Shown here: one piece after another, positions 1-9,354 of the stretch | Layout: every line of letters starts with the position of its first letter | Position numbering within the stretch: the first letter of the stretch is position 1 | DNA from: Bradyrhizobiaceae bacterium PARB1 | GTDB lineage: Bacteria; Pseudomonadota; Alphaproteobacteria; Rhizobiales; Xanthobacteraceae | Assembly: GCA_002256345.1 (NCBI GenBank) | Contig: NKIY01000001.1 | Span: 124,001-188,000, forward strand | Reading direction: 5' to 3' | Length of the DNA: 64,000 nucleotides | Made by a program: the position numbers and the translations under genes | Notes under the pieces: model-generated | What the model was told of the DNA's origin: nothing | Databases searched by the model: none | Seen by the model: only the letters and a program-made list of their open reading frames with translations

Positions 1-530
1 AAGCGGTTGGCGAGATCCTGCGCAGCCTTCGCCAGTTCTTCCGGCCCCATATCGTTGGATGGCGTGTTGATCAGATCGCGCGCTAGCGCGGCGGCCTCCG
101 CAACGCGGCTGATTTCTGCGATATCCACGCCTTCGGGCGGCAACAGCCTCGCCTTCGGCGCCTCGTTGCTGCGATAACGGCCGAAGCGATAGCTGCCGAG
201 CGCGAAAGCGAGGGTGGCGAGACGCGTATCGTGTGGGGCATTGGCATAACGATAGGTGCCGGGCGGCAGTAGGCCGGGCAGTGAGCCTGCCCGAAACGGG
301 TCGCGATGTTTCGCGCCGGAGTCTTCGAGGCCGAACAACATCTGTGCTATCGCGCCGTTGGCATCGGGAAGTGCCAGCGAGGCGCCAGGCTTGCCGCTGA
401 ATCCATTCGCCGCGGCGAACGCCTTCGCGGGAGCGGGCAGGGTCGCCGCGATCTCGGGCCAGGTGCTTCTGGTCACAAATGTGATCGGGATCGCCGGCGA
501 GGTCGGGGAGGCGTCGAAGGCAGAATGCAT
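1..530 (-). CDS. M17-type (leucyl) aminopeptidase family protein, 5' part only
   Basis: Reading from the ATG at 530 towards position 1 gives about 176 codons without a stop, so the gene leaves the window at its left edge and its C-terminal catalytic half is not seen. The visible part contains ARDLINTPSNDMGPEELA, a stretch typical of the junction between the N-terminal domain and the metallopeptidase domain of M17 leucyl aminopeptidases, which remove N-terminal residues from peptides in the cytoplasm using two metal ions. The metal ligands lie further on, outside the window. Family identity therefore rests on this one motif. A plus-strand frame over the same bases is its antisense shadow. Confidence 0.8.
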   Translation of the reverse strand, partial: MHSAFDASPTSPAIPITFVTRSTWPEIAATLPAPAKAFAAANGFSGKPGASLALPDANGAIAQMLFGLEDSGAKHRDPFRAGSLPGLLPPGTYRYANAPHDTRLATLAFALGSYRFGRYRSNEAPKARLLPPEGVDIAEISRVAEAAALARDLINTPSNDMGPEELAKAAQDLANR

Positions 531-696
531 GGCGAGGCTCGCAACTGAAGGGAGGGCCGTTATGCGGCCGAACGCGTCAAGAGGTCGTAACCCGGGATAT
601 GGCACCGGATGGGCCGATTAACCAGCCATTAGGGTTAACACTCTATTGCTGGCGGAGTCGGCCCGATCGTTCGCATCACCGTTGAGTCAAAGTGCC

Positions 697-1509
697 ATGC
701 GTCAGCCCCTATGTCTTGCGCGGTTTCTCGTGACTGCAGCCACGACGGCAATTTTGGCCGCCGGTCTCGCCGGCTGCAAGACCACGGGCATGTCGGACAT
801 TACGGGTTCCGTCGGTGCGCGCGCCGAAGCGCCGCCACCGGCGAGCTCGCCTGCCGATTCCGCGCGCGACATCGAGGCCTATGGCGAACGCTTCCGCGCC
901 AATCCGCGCGATGCGGATGCGGCGATGCGTTACGGCCAAGCCCTGCGCGCCAACGGCCAGCGCGCGCAAGCCGTCTCGGTGTTCGAGCAGGCCACACTCA
1001 ACAATCCCGGCAACAAGGCGCTGATGGCCGGCTATGGCCGTGCCCTCGCCGACGCCGGCAATTTCGAGCGCGCGTTCGAAGTGCTCGGCACCGCGCATTC
1101 GCCGGCCAATCCGGACTGGCGCATTCTTTCGGCGCAGGGTGCGGCGCTCGACCAGATGGGGCGGCACGACGAAGCGCGACGTTATTACGCCAATGCCTTG
1201 AAGCTCCGGCCCGAAGAGCCGTCGGTGCTGTCGAATCTCGGTCTGTCTTACATGTTGTCGAAGGATCTACCGCAGGCGGAAGCGACGCTGCGCCGCGCGC
1301 AGCAGGGACGCGGCAATGTCGATCCGCGCGTGCGGCAGAATCTCGGGCTCGTCGTCGGCCTGCAGGGCCGTTTCAGTGAGGCTGAAGCGATCGTCCGTGC
1401 CGATCTGCCGCCGGACGAGGCGGCGGCCAATGTGGCCTATCTCAAGCAGATGCTTAGCAACAAGGGTAGCGCGCGGTTCAGCGGCCAGGACGACGCGAAG
1501 CGCTCGTAA
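697..1509 (+). CDS. tadD: TadD-like tetratricopeptide-repeat lipoprotein of the Tad pilus
   Basis: A protein of about 270 residues. From the ATG at 697 it begins with a basic stretch, a hydrophobic segment and a lipobox ending LAAGLAGC, so it should be an outer-membrane or periplasmic lipoprotein. A TTG 51 bases upstream would put extra residues before the signal, so 697 is preferred. After a Pro/Ala-rich linker, several tandem TPR units follow (for example ANPRDADAAMRYGQALRANG and LSNLGLSYMLSKDLPQAEA). TadD proteins are TPR pilotin-like partners of the Tad secretion apparatus. The gene converges on tadC, with stop codons 12 bases apart, which supports membership of the pilus locus although it lies on the opposite strand. 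Confidence 0.85.
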   Translation: MRQPLCLARFLVTAATTAILAAGLAGCKTTGMSDITGSVGARAEAPPPASSPADSARDIEAYGERFRANPRDADAAMRYGQALRANGQRAQAVSVFEQATLNNPGNKALMAGYGRALADAGNFERAFEVLGTAHSPANPDWRILSAQGAALDQMGRHDEARRYYANALKLRPEEPSVLSNLGLSYMLSKDLPQAEATLRRAQQGRGNVDPRVRQNLGLVVGLQGRFSEAEAIVRADLPPDEAAANVAYLKQMLSNKGSARFSGQDDAKRS

Positions 1510-1521
1510 GCGCTTCATCGC

Positions 1522-2496
1522 TCACTGCATCGCTGCGACCTTGATGCCGGTCGGCCCGAGAATGACGACGAACAGCACCGGCAGGAAGAACAGGATCATC
1601 GGCACCGTCAGCTTCGGCGGCAGGGCCGCGGCCTTCTTCTCGGCTTCGTTCATGCGCATGTCGCGATTTTCCTGCGCCATCACGCGCAAGCTCTGTCCGA
1701 GGGGCGTGCCGTAGCGCTCGGACTGCATCAGCGCCAGACAGACCGACTTCACACCTTCAAGTCCGGTGCGCTTGGCCAGGTTCTCATAGGCGACCTTGCG
1801 GTCCTGCAGATAGGACAGTTCGGCCGTAGTCAACGTGAATTCCTCTGCGAGTGGCACCGACTGCGAGACGATCTCGATGGAGACGCGGCGGAATGCGACC
1901 TCGATGGACATGCCGGATTCGATACAGATCAGCAGCAGGTCGAGCGCATCGGGAAAGGCGCGCCGGATCGAAAGCTGGCGCTTGGCGATGGCATTCTTGA
2001 GGAAGATCATCGGCGCCTGCATGCCGAACCAGGCGGCGCCGACGCACATGCCGATCTTGACGGGCAGCGACTGTTCCATCCGCGAGATGACGAACACGTA
2101 GAGAATCGCAAATATCAGAAAAGCAATCGGCGTGACGAGGCGGAAGAACAAGAAGGTGACGTAAGGCGCCTGGCCGCGATAGCCGGCCATCACCAGCTTG
2201 TCGAGCGCAGCTTCCTGCGCCAGCCATTTGGTGAGATTGAAATCGCTGACGACCTTGGAGACGAGTTGCTTGGGCGTCTGTCGCAGCGAGACCTTGCCGC
2301 TATTGGCCATACGGTCGCGTTCGCGCTGCCGCAACCGTTCGCGTTCGCTGGCAACGGCCTTCATGCGTTTGGCAAGCCCGTCGCCGGCGAATAGTGGAAC
2401 CAGCAGCGTATAGGCAGTCGCGGTCACGGCGATAGCCGCCATGAGCATCATCATGAAGCGGGTGTCGTGCAGTTTTGCAATCAGCAGATCAACCAT
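1522..2496 (-). CDS. tadC: TadC, inner-membrane platform protein of the Tad pilus
   Basis: A 324-residue type II secretion F-domain protein. One N-terminal membrane segment (about residues 13-35) is followed by a cytoplasmic region, a membrane pair around 105-150, and the conserved cytoplasmic F domain (FPDALDLLLICIESGMSIE, then the NMRMNEAEKKAAALPPKLTVP region). It ends in a last membrane segment rich in Leu/Val/Phe. TadB and TadC form the inner-membrane platform on which the CpaF ATPase drives Flp pilin assembly. The gene starts 9 bases after the stop of tadB and is the last gene of the minus-strand cpa/tad operon. Confidence 0.93.
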   Translation of the reverse strand: MVDLLIAKLHDTRFMMMLMAAIAVTATAYTLLVPLFAGDGLAKRMKAVASERERLRQRERDRMANSGKVSLRQTPKQLVSKVVSDFNLTKWLAQEAALDKLVMAGYRGQAPYVTFLFFRLVTPIAFLIFAILYVFVISRMEQSLPVKIGMCVGAAWFGMQAPMIFLKNAIAKRQLSIRRAFPDALDLLLICIESGMSIEVAFRRVSIEIVSQSVPLAEEFTLTTAELSYLQDRKVAYENLAKRTGLEGVKSVCLALMQSERYGTPLGQSLRVMAQENRDMRMNEAEKKAAALPPKLTVPMILFFLPVLFVVILGPTGIKVAAMQ

Positions 2497-2505
2497 AGCA
2501 CACCA

Positions 2506-3480
2506 TCAGAAATCGAAGTTGATCATCTTCTTCATGACCAGGATGCCGCAACTCATCCACACCACGCAGCCCGCCAGCATCAGGCGGCCGGTCGGATGGG
2601 TCCACAGCAACGAGATGTAGTCGGGCGTGCTCATATAGACGAGCAACATCACGATCGGCGGCAGCGAGCCGATGATGCCGGCCGAGGCCTTGGCTTCCAT
2701 CGACATCGCCTGGATCTTCTCTTTCATCTTCTTGCGATCGCGCAGCACCTTGGAGAGGTTGCCGAGCGCTTCCGACAGATTGCCGCCGGACTTCTGCTGG
2801 ATGGCGATCACGATGCCGAAAAAGTTGGCCTCGGGGAGCGGCATACGTTCATAGAGCCGCGCACAGGCTTCGCCGAGCGGCATGCCGATGGTCTGGGTCT
2901 CGATGATGGCGTTGAACTCGCTGCGTAGCGGCTCAGGGGCATCCGCAGCGACCACCTTCAGCGAATCGAACAGCGGCAGGCCGGCTTTGATGCCGCGCAC
3001 CACGACGTCGACCGCATCAGGCAGCGCCAGAAGGAAGGCGTTTTCCCGGCGCTTCTTGAGGAAGCCGAGTAACCAGCGCGGCAGGCCGAAGCCGGCTGCA
3101 AATGCGAGACCTGCACCGGCCAGCAGGCCGCCGCCGAACAGCACGGTCATTGCGAAAGCAAACAGGCCCAATATACCGGAGATGACGAGAAACTTCTGCT
3201 CGCTCCAGTCGAGTCCGGCCTGCGCGATGCGCGTACCCAGCGGAAGCTTGCTCTTTTCCTTGTTGCGCGCCTCGACTTCCTTCAGGGACGTCTCGACCTG
3301 ATCGCGCTTGGAGCGTTGTGCACGATCGACCGAACGCGTCTTTGGCTCTGGCCGCGCAATCGAGGAACGGCGCTCCTCGGCTTTCTTCTCGCCGGACAAT
3401 AGCGGATAGAGGAAAACCCAGGCGAGGCCGCCGACCGCGACCGAGGCCATGAAGGCCAATGCGAGCGCCTGCATGTTCAT
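2506..3480 (-). CDS. tadB: TadB, inner-membrane platform protein of the Tad pilus
   Basis: A 324-residue F-domain protein like its neighbour TadC: an N-terminal membrane segment, a charged cytoplasmic region (EEVEARNKEKSK-type residues at about 65-85), a membrane pair around 100-145, a GspF core (ALPDAVDVVVRGIKAGLPL and SGGNLSEALGNLSKVLRDR), and a C-terminal membrane segment. It pairs with TadC to form the inner-membrane assembly platform. It lies between cpaF (11 bases upstream) and tadC in one operon. Identical length and domain plan to TadC are normal for the pair. Order next to cpaF identifies this one as TadB. Confidence 0.93.
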   Translation of the reverse strand: MNMQALALAFMASVAVGGLAWVFLYPLLSGEKKAEERRSSIARPEPKTRSVDRAQRSKRDQVETSLKEVEARNKEKSKLPLGTRIAQAGLDWSEQKFLVISGILGLFAFAMTVLFGGGLLAGAGLAFAAGFGLPRWLLGFLKKRRENAFLLALPDAVDVVVRGIKAGLPLFDSLKVVAADAPEPLRSEFNAIIETQTIGMPLGEACARLYERMPLPEANFFGIVIAIQQKSGGNLSEALGNLSKVLRDRKKMKEKIQAMSMEAKASAGIIGSLPPIVMLLVYMSTPDYISLLWTHPTGRLMLAGCVVWMSCGILVMKKMINFDF

Positions 3481-3491
3481 CGGCTGCTCCT

Positions 3492-4937
3492 CTAGATATT
3501 CGCTGCGACTTCGGCGGCGTCCAGCGCCGCCGCGAGCCGCTTTTCTTCGCCGTAATAGCGCGCACGTTCCCAGAATCTCGGCCGGCCGATGCCGGTGGAC
3601 CGATGTCGACCGATGATGCTGCCATTCGCATCTTCGCCAACGATATCGTAGAGGAACACGTCCTGGGTGATGATGGTGTCGCCTTCCATTCCCATCACTT
3701 CGGTGATGTGAGTGATGCGGCGCGACCCATCGCGCAGACGCGCGGCCTGCACGATCACGTCGATGGAGGCGCAGATCATCTCGCGGATGGTGCGCGAGGG
3801 CAGCGAAAAGCCGCCCATGGTGATCATGGACTCGCAGCGCGACAGGGCTTCGCGCGGATTGTTGGCGTGCAGCGTACCCATCGAGCCGTCATGGCCGGTG
3901 TTCATCGCCTGCAGGAGGTCGAACGCCTCCGGTCCGCGGACTTCGCCGACGATGATGCGTTCGGGGCGCATACGCAGACAGTTGCGTACGAGTTCGCGCA
4001 TGGTCACCTGGCCTTCGCCTTCGATATTCGGCGGGCGAGTTTCCAGGCGCACCACATGGGGCTGCTGCAGTTGCAATTCGGCGGCGTCTTCGCAGGTAAT
4101 GATGCGCTCGTCGTCATCGATATAGTTGGTCAGGCAGTTCAGCAGCGTCGTTTTGCCGGAACCGGTGCCGCCGGAGATCAGCACGTTGCAGCGGACGCGG
4201 CCGATGATCTGCAGAATCTGCGCGCCTTCCGGCGAGATGGCACCGAATTTGACCAGCTGATCGAGCGTCAGCTTGTCTTTCTTGAACTTACGAATGGTCA
4301 GCGCAGGGCCATCGATGGCGAGCGGCGGCACGATCGCATTGACGCGTGAGCCGTCGGCGAGACGGGCGTCGCAGATCGGCGAAGATTCATCGACGCGGCG
4401 GCCGACCTGACTGACGATGCGCTGACAGATGTTGAGCAGTTGCTGATTGTCGCGAAAGCGGATGCCGGTCTTCTGGATGCGGCCGGCGACTTCGATGAAC
4501 ACCGTCCCGGCGCCATTGACCATGATGTCGGCGATGTCGTCGCGCGCCAGCAGCGGCTCCAGCGGACCATAGCCGAGCACGTCGTTGCAGATATCGTCGA
4601 GCAGTTCTTCCTGCTCGGCGATGGACATCACGATGTTCTTGATCGCGATGATCTCGTTGACGATGTCGCGGATTTCCTCGCGCGCCGATTCGCCGTCGAG
4701 CTTGGCGAGCTGGGCGAGGTCGATGGCCTCGATCAGCGCACCGAAGATCGTCGCCTTGACCTGATAGTAGTTGTCCGAACGGCGCTCGGCGACCGGCTGC
4801 GCAGCGGGTGCGCGTGCGGGCGAGAGCGGAGGTGAGGAGACGACAGGCGCAGCCGATACGGCCGGCGCAGCCGGCGGAGGGCTGGCGGGCCGGGGGGTAC
4901 GAAGGTCGGTCTCTGTTCCACTACGCTTACCAAACAC
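3492..4937 (-). CDS. cpaF: CpaF/TadA secretion ATPase of the Tad pilus
   Basis: A 481-residue cytoplasmic AAA-type secretion ATPase that powers Flp pilus assembly. After a Pro/Ala-rich N-terminal tail (about residues 15-50) come an all-helical N domain and the RecA-like core. The Walker A loop [14 protein letters not shown] is near residue 256, the Asp box region [12 protein letters not shown] follows, the Walker B-like segment [20 protein letters not shown] comes next, and then the His box [18 protein letters not shown]. The start is GTG, preceded by a good AGGAG. The gene follows cpaE by 21 bases. All catalytic motifs look intact. Confidence 0.96.
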   Translation of the reverse strand: MFGKRSGTETDLRTPRPASPPPAAPAVSAAPVVSSPPLSPARAPAAQPVAERRSDNYYQVKATIFGALIEAIDLAQLAKLDGESAREEIRDIVNEIIAIKNIVMSIAEQEELLDDICNDVLGYGPLEPLLARDDIADIMVNGAGTVFIEVAGRIQKTGIRFRDNQQLLNICQRIVSQVGRRVDESSPICDARLADGSRVNAIVPPLAIDGPALTIRKFKKDKLTLDQLVKFGAISPEGAQILQIIGRVRCNVLISGGTGSGKTTLLNCLTNYIDDDERIITCEDAAELQLQQPHVVRLETRPPNIEGEGQVTMRELVRNCLRMRPERIIVGEVRGPEAFDLLQAMNTGHDGSMGTLHANNPREALSRCESMITMGGFSLPSRTIREMICASIDVIVQAARLRDGSRRITHITEVMGMEGDTIITQDVFLYDIVGEDANGSIIGRHRSTGIGRPRFWERARYYGEEKRLAAALDAAEVAANI

Positions 4938-4958
4938 GACTCAACTCCTTGCGGTTGA

Positions 4959-6230
4959 TCACTTCGACCGCAACTTCCCCAACAGCGGCGCGAGGAAGGA
5001 CCCTCGCGGCTTTTTCGTCTCGCCGCGGCCGGTGAGCCGCTGGGCGATCTGCAGGAACATCTCGGTGGTGCGATGATTGGCGGAGACTTCCGCAATCATC
5101 TGGCCGTTATTGGCAGCAGCGCCAAAGATCTGCGGCTCAAACGGGATCGTCGCAATCGGCGGCGTCTCGATGGCCTTGGCAAATTCGGCGGCGCTGATTT
5201 CCGGGCGCTTCGGCACGCCGACCTGGTTGAGGCAATAAAGTGGCGGTCGATCGTTCGGACGAGATGCCTTGATCAGATCGTACATGTTCTTGGTGTTGCG
5301 CAAATTTGCCAGATCGGGCGAGGCAACGATCAGGATATCATCGGCGCCGATCAGCGCGCGTCTGGTCCAGCCGGTCCACTGATGCGGCACATCGAGCACG
5401 ATGCAGGGCATCGTGGAACGCAGCGTGTCGAAGATCGAATCGAAAGCTTCGGTGCCGAAGTCATAGACGCGCTCCAGCGTTGCCGGTGCGGCCAGCAGGC
5501 TGAGATGGTCGGTGCATTTCGACAGCAGGCGGTCGATGAAGGCGGTGTCGATACGATCCGGCGAGAACACCGCGTCCGCAATGCCCTGCGGCGGATCCTG
5601 ATTGTAATCGAGACCCGCGGTACCGAAAGCGAGATCGAGATCGGCGACCACGGAATCCAGCGCCAGATCGCGGGCGATGGCCCAGGCGACATTGTGTGCG
5701 ATGGTCGATGCGCCTACGCCGCCCTTGGCGCCGACGACAGCAATGATGCGGCCCACCGCTTTCGCTTCCGGTGCGGAAAACAGGCCGCAGATCGAGCGGA
5801 CGACATCGATGGTCACGACCGGCGCGATCACATAATCGCTGACGCCGCGGCGGACCAGCTCGCGATACAGCGTGACGTCATTGACCTTGCCGATGACGAT
5901 GACACGGGTGCCGGCGTCGCAGACGGTTGCGAGCTGGTCGAGCCCGCCGAGAATGTCGGTGCGCGGCTCGGCCTCGAGCAGGATCACATTCGGTGTCGGC
6001 GCCGAACGATAGGCCTCGATGGCAGCGGCCATGCCGCCCATCTGGATCTTCAGATGCGCCTTGGTCAAGCGACGGTCTTCACCCGCGGCTTGCACGGCTG
6101 ATGCGGTTTCGACGGTTTCGCAGAACGCCTGGATCGAGATCCGGGGCGCCGGAGCAATATGCTCGTCCGCTGCCGGCGTCGGCGCGGCGGCGGGCTGCTC
6201 GTCGTCTGTCTTTTGCGCGTAACTGATCAT
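4959..6230 (-). CDS. cpaE: CpaE/TadZ pilus-localisation ATPase (ParA/MinD-like)
   Basis: A 423-residue protein. The N-terminal 140 residues resemble an atypical receiver domain (VILLEAEPRTDILGGLDQLA). The C-terminal part is a ParA/MinD-type ATPase with a deviant Walker A (VVGAKGGVGASTIAHNVAWA, where the canonical GKT is GAST) and the switch-like segment VVADLDLAFGTAGLDYNQDP. CpaE/TadZ proteins position the Tad machine at the pole and often have altered nucleotide-binding loops, so the changed Walker A is expected of the family. The start ATG overlaps the stop of cpaD in an ATGA arrangement, which implies translational coupling. Confidence 0.93.
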   Translation of the reverse strand: MISYAQKTDDEQPAAAPTPAADEHIAPAPRISIQAFCETVETASAVQAAGEDRRLTKAHLKIQMGGMAAAIEAYRSAPTPNVILLEAEPRTDILGGLDQLATVCDAGTRVIVIGKVNDVTLYRELVRRGVSDYVIAPVVTIDVVRSICGLFSAPEAKAVGRIIAVVGAKGGVGASTIAHNVAWAIARDLALDSVVADLDLAFGTAGLDYNQDPPQGIADAVFSPDRIDTAFIDRLLSKCTDHLSLLAAPATLERVYDFGTEAFDSIFDTLRSTMPCIVLDVPHQWTGWTRRALIGADDILIVASPDLANLRNTKNMYDLIKASRPNDRPPLYCLNQVGVPKRPEISAAEFAKAIETPPIATIPFEPQIFGAAANNGQMIAEVSANHRTTEMFLQIAQRLTGRGETKKPRGSFLAPLLGKLRSK

Positions 6231-6961
6231 TGGCCCACGTTGCTGATCTTGTTCTTGTCCGCATCCGGATAAGTGGTGGCTGTTCCCTGACCCTGACGAT
6301 ACTTGTCGAGTGCGTAAGTCCGGCGTGCCGTATAGACTGGCGTTTCCGGGCGCGGTTGCACCAGATCGGACGGATTCGCGACCATAGCCGCGAGGTTACG
6401 CTGCGAGGCGCAGCCGAGATTGTAATAGGGACGGTTCGAGTAGTAGCTCTTGTTCTTGATCGACGCCCCGAGATCCTCCGGCCAGGTGCCGCAGGGGCCC
6501 GCGGTCGCTGCCACCAGCGGATAGCCGAGACGGATCGTGGCGAACTGGCGCGGATCGTTCGGGGTATAATTGCGGCTCGCGATGGCATTCGCCGGAACGC
6601 CGGTGGCGGCCAGCAGCGAATGTATCTCGCGCTTGGATTCCTGCGCAGCCCGCGCATTCGGCGTATGGGCCGGGACTTCCACGGTGATCACGCCGGTGCC
6701 CTCGCGCAGCCAGTTTTGTCCGACAGCGATGACATCCGCGCGTTGCGTCGCGGTGAGGCCGCCGCGGAAGCTGCCGACGAATACTTCGGTGCTGCGCAGC
6801 CGCTCTTCCACAACGATGGGGTGGCGTAGACGATAGTTCCTCGGGATGCTGGTTGCGACGTCGTCCTGCGCCACGGTCCGGCAGCCGCCGAGCGTGACGG
6901 TTACGCTGATGATTACGGTGACGAGGGCGAGGCTGCGCGGGATATTGCTGGTCTCTGTCAT
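6227..6961 (-). CDS. cpaD: CpaD pilus assembly lipoprotein
   Basis: From the ATG at 6961 the product is 244 residues and starts with a signal peptide ending in the lipobox VTLGGCRTVAQDD, consistent with an outer-membrane lipoprotein. A longer frame reaches 7099 but runs into the end of cpaC and puts 46 non-signal residues first, so 6961 is chosen. CpaD proteins share the periplasmic FVGSFRGGLTATQRADVIA region and the GPCGTWPEDLG segment seen here and support secretin assembly. The gene starts 13 bases after cpaC stops and overlaps cpaE by 4 bases. Confidence 0.9.
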   Translation of the reverse strand: MTETSNIPRSLALVTVIISVTVTLGGCRTVAQDDVATSIPRNYRLRHPIVVEERLRSTEVFVGSFRGGLTATQRADVIAVGQNWLREGTGVITVEVPAHTPNARAAQESKREIHSLLAATGVPANAIASRNYTPNDPRQFATIRLGYPLVAATAGPCGTWPEDLGASIKNKSYYSNRPYYNLGCASQRNLAAMVANPSDLVQPRPETPVYTARRTYALDKYRQGQGTATTYPDADKNKISNVGQ

Positions 6962-6974
6962 CTGATTTCCCGCC

Positions 6975-8423
6975 TCAATCCGTGATGAAGCCAAATGCGC
7001 CGCGATAGCCGCGGGCGGGCTCGGGCTTGCGGCCCGGTACGCCGTAAATGCGATTGACCGTGCCGAGCAAGTCGGACTGTGGATCGGACGCATCGACAAA
7101 GCCGTCGTCGGGCCGCGACAGATCCTTCTGCGCCACGGCGCGGACCACGTAAGGCGTCACGATCACCATCAACTCGGTGTTGTTGTTGACATAGTCGCGG
7201 CTCTTGAACAGCGTGCCGAGCACCGGCAATTGCGCCATGCCAGGCAGGCCGCTCATGGCCTGCTTGGTCTGCTGCTTGATCAAGCCGGCCATCGCCATCG
7301 AGCCACCCGATGGGATTTCGAGCGTGGTATCTGCACGATTGGTCCTGATCGCCGGGATCGTGGTGCCGCTGATCGTGACCGAATTCTCCTGCGATAGCTC
7401 CGACACTTCGGTGGCGACGCGCAGGCTTATGCGGCCTTCGCTCAGAACGACAGGCGTGAATCCGAGTGAGATACCGAACTTCTTGAACTGAATCTGGACG
7501 GTACAGAGGCGGGTCGCCGGATCGCAGCTATTACCGCCCGGCACGGGAAACTCGCCGCCGGCCAGAAAATTTGCGGTTTCGCCGGAGATCGCGGTCAGGC
7601 TCGGCTCGGCCAGCGTGCGGATAACGCCGGCATTTTCCATCGCCTTCAGCGTCGCTGTCACCTTTGCGGGAGAGCCGAAGGCTGCTTGAATCTGGTTGCC
7701 GCTGACGAGCGGACCGCCATTTGCGCTGAATGGCGTCACATTGTTGAAGTTGACGACCGAGGTGCCATAGCTCAGCTGGCCCGAGAGATCGACGCCGAGC
7801 TGCTTGACGATATTGCGTTGAACTTCGGCGACTGTGACCTTCAGCATCACCTGATCGCGTCCGCGTACCGAGATGTTGTTGACCACCTTGTCCATGCCGC
7901 CGGCAAGCCGCGCAGCCAGATCGGCGGCCTGCTGGGCTTCCACCTGGCTCGAAACCGAACCCATCAGCATGATGCCATCGCCGAGGCCTTCGACGCGGAT
8001 ATCGGCGGCCGGCAGGGTTTGTTTCAGTCCGGCGCGGATGCCGTTGAGGTCGCGCGTCACGGCGATATCGTAGGCTGCGATTTGCTGGCCGGCGCTGTCG
8101 AAGAAGATAATGTTAGTCTGACCGACCGTCGCGCCGATGATATAGGCGCGCTGTGCCGAGCGGACCACAGCATTGGCGATCTTCGGATCGGCGACGAGCA
8201 CGTCCTTCACATCGCGCGGCAGATCGATCACGACCGACTTTCCGATGCCGAGTGGCAGGAAGCGCGCGTTCAACTGTCCGGCGCCCGCCGATTGGTTGGC
8301 GCCGTAGTCAGCTGCATCGGCAACGGGAAGTGCAGAGCCGAGCGTCAGCGCGGCGATGGCTGTCACCGAGAGCGCACGGGCCATCAGGCTCCGCATCGAC
8401 CCGCTCGTTGTCTTCAGCTTCAT
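6975..8423 (-). CDS. cpaC: CpaC/RcpA secretin, outer-membrane channel of the Tad pilus
   Basis: About 482 residues. It has a signal peptide (ALSVTAIAALTLGSALPVADA), then a pilus-formation N-terminal domain (VVIDLPRDVKDVLVADPKIA), a BON-like segment, and the type II/III secretin core with ALMENAGVIRTLAEPSLTAI-type and VPGxxGxPLLG-like (GLPGMAQLPVLGTLFKS) signatures. It forms the outer-membrane pore for the Flp pilus. A GTG at 8441 overlaps the cpaB stop by 4 bases, but the ATG at 8423 has AAGGA at proper spacing and gives a cleaner signal peptide. A separate small protein at 11638-12153 repeats the N-terminal domain alone. Confidence 0.94.
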   Translation of the reverse strand: MKLKTTSGSMRSLMARALSVTAIAALTLGSALPVADAADYGANQSAGAGQLNARFLPLGIGKSVVIDLPRDVKDVLVADPKIANAVVRSAQRAYIIGATVGQTNIIFFDSAGQQIAAYDIAVTRDLNGIRAGLKQTLPAADIRVEGLGDGIMLMGSVSSQVEAQQAADLAARLAGGMDKVVNNISVRGRDQVMLKVTVAEVQRNIVKQLGVDLSGQLSYGTSVVNFNNVTPFSANGGPLVSGNQIQAAFGSPAKVTATLKAMENAGVIRTLAEPSLTAISGETANFLAGGEFPVPGGNSCDPATRLCTVQIQFKKFGISLGFTPVVLSEGRISLRVATEVSELSQENSVTISGTTIPAIRTNRADTTLEIPSGGSMAMAGLIKQQTKQAMSGLPGMAQLPVLGTLFKSRDYVNNNTELMVIVTPYVVRAVAQKDLSRPDDGFVDASDPQSDLLGTVNRIYGVPGRKPEPARGYRGAFGFITD

Positions 8424-8437
8424 CGTCTGCGTCCTTG

Positions 8438-9232
8438 TCACTTCGTGATCGTCGCGGTCGACGGAATGCCGTACCGAACGATGTTGACGGTGCTGCCGCG
8501 GCGGCGGGTCCCCGGATCTTCGCTGGGTGCTTCCGGCGCGTTGGCATCGGCCAGCGCGCGCAGTGCCAGCGAGAGCGTACCGCTCTGGCGGGCACGAGCG
8601 AGCAGTTCGGCCTGTTCGGGCTTCAGTTCGAGCGTCGCGGTCTTGCCGACCACAGTGTTCTGCCCGTCCTTCTCCTTTGGCGCCTGATCGATGGCGAGCA
8701 CGCGGATATTGTTGAGAATGATCTCGGACATGACCCCGTCGGCGCCGCCGCTGTCAGGGCCCTTGTCGCGCTTGGACAGGATCACGTCGACGCGGTCATT
8801 CGGCAGGATGAAGCCGCCAGCGCCGGTTTCCGGCGATATTTCGGTGGAGACGGCGCGCATGCCCGAGGGCAGCACGGCGGCCATGAAGCCGGCGCCGTTG
8901 GCACGTACGAGCTTCGCCTCACGGATCGGTTCGCCCGCAATGAAAGGCGAGCGCGCGATTGCGCCGGTCATCTGCGTCATCGCTTCGGGACGCGCGTTGC
9001 GGCTGATCACATTGGCGCTGGCGGCGCTGGTCGGCCACGACTGCCACTGCATGTCATCCGGGCCGATCGGCTGACCGAGTGCGATGTCGCCTTTGGCGAC
9101 GAGCACGTCGGTGGTGGGGAGTTCTGCGGCCTGCGGAGGAGGGGGCGGAGCGTCGGATGAACTCGCGAGATACAGCGCCACGCTGCCGGCACCGAGTGCA
9201 ATGGCAAGGACCACTATACGTGCGGTATTCAT
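8438..9232 (-). CDS. cpaB: CpaB/RcpC pilus assembly protein
   Basis: A 264-residue protein with a single N-terminal membrane segment (ARIVVLAIALGAGSVALYLA), a Pro-rich linker and a SAF domain (PTTDVLVAKGDIALGQPIGP), followed by the conserved RcpC/CpaB region GGFILPNDRVDVILSKRD. CpaB proteins act in the periplasm with the secretin, and the SAF domain may contact peptidoglycan. The ATG at 9232 is chosen because the upstream in-frame codons precede the natural membrane anchor. It begins a block separated from cpaA by a 122-base gap that may hold a second promoter. Confidence 0.92.
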   Translation of the reverse strand: MNTARIVVLAIALGAGSVALYLASSSDAPPPPPQAAELPTTDVLVAKGDIALGQPIGPDDMQWQSWPTSAASANVISRNARPEAMTQMTGAIARSPFIAGEPIREAKLVRANGAGFMAAVLPSGMRAVSTEISPETGAGGFILPNDRVDVILSKRDKGPDSGGADGVMSEIILNNIRVLAIDQAPKEKDGQNTVVGKTATLELKPEQAELLARARQSGTLSLALRALADANAPEAPSEDPGTRRRGSTVNIVRYGIPSTATITK

Positions 9233-9354
9233 ACGCTTCACTTTCCACATTACGCCGCGACGCACCCGCCGCTGTGGTGTGGAGTTGAGCAGTTATTCGT
9301 CAAAGCATGGTTAATGAGCGGTATCTAAATCGAGTTAACGATTTTTAGCTGCTA

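Noticed and set aside
256-621. Plus-strand frame of 121 codons near the left edge
   Set aside because: It lies antisense to the aminopeptidase gene, whose minus-strand product carries a clear family motif. The plus-strand product has no recognisable feature.
7686-8687. 333-codon plus-strand frame over cpaC and cpaB
   Set aside because: Antisense shadow of two clearly identified pilus genes.
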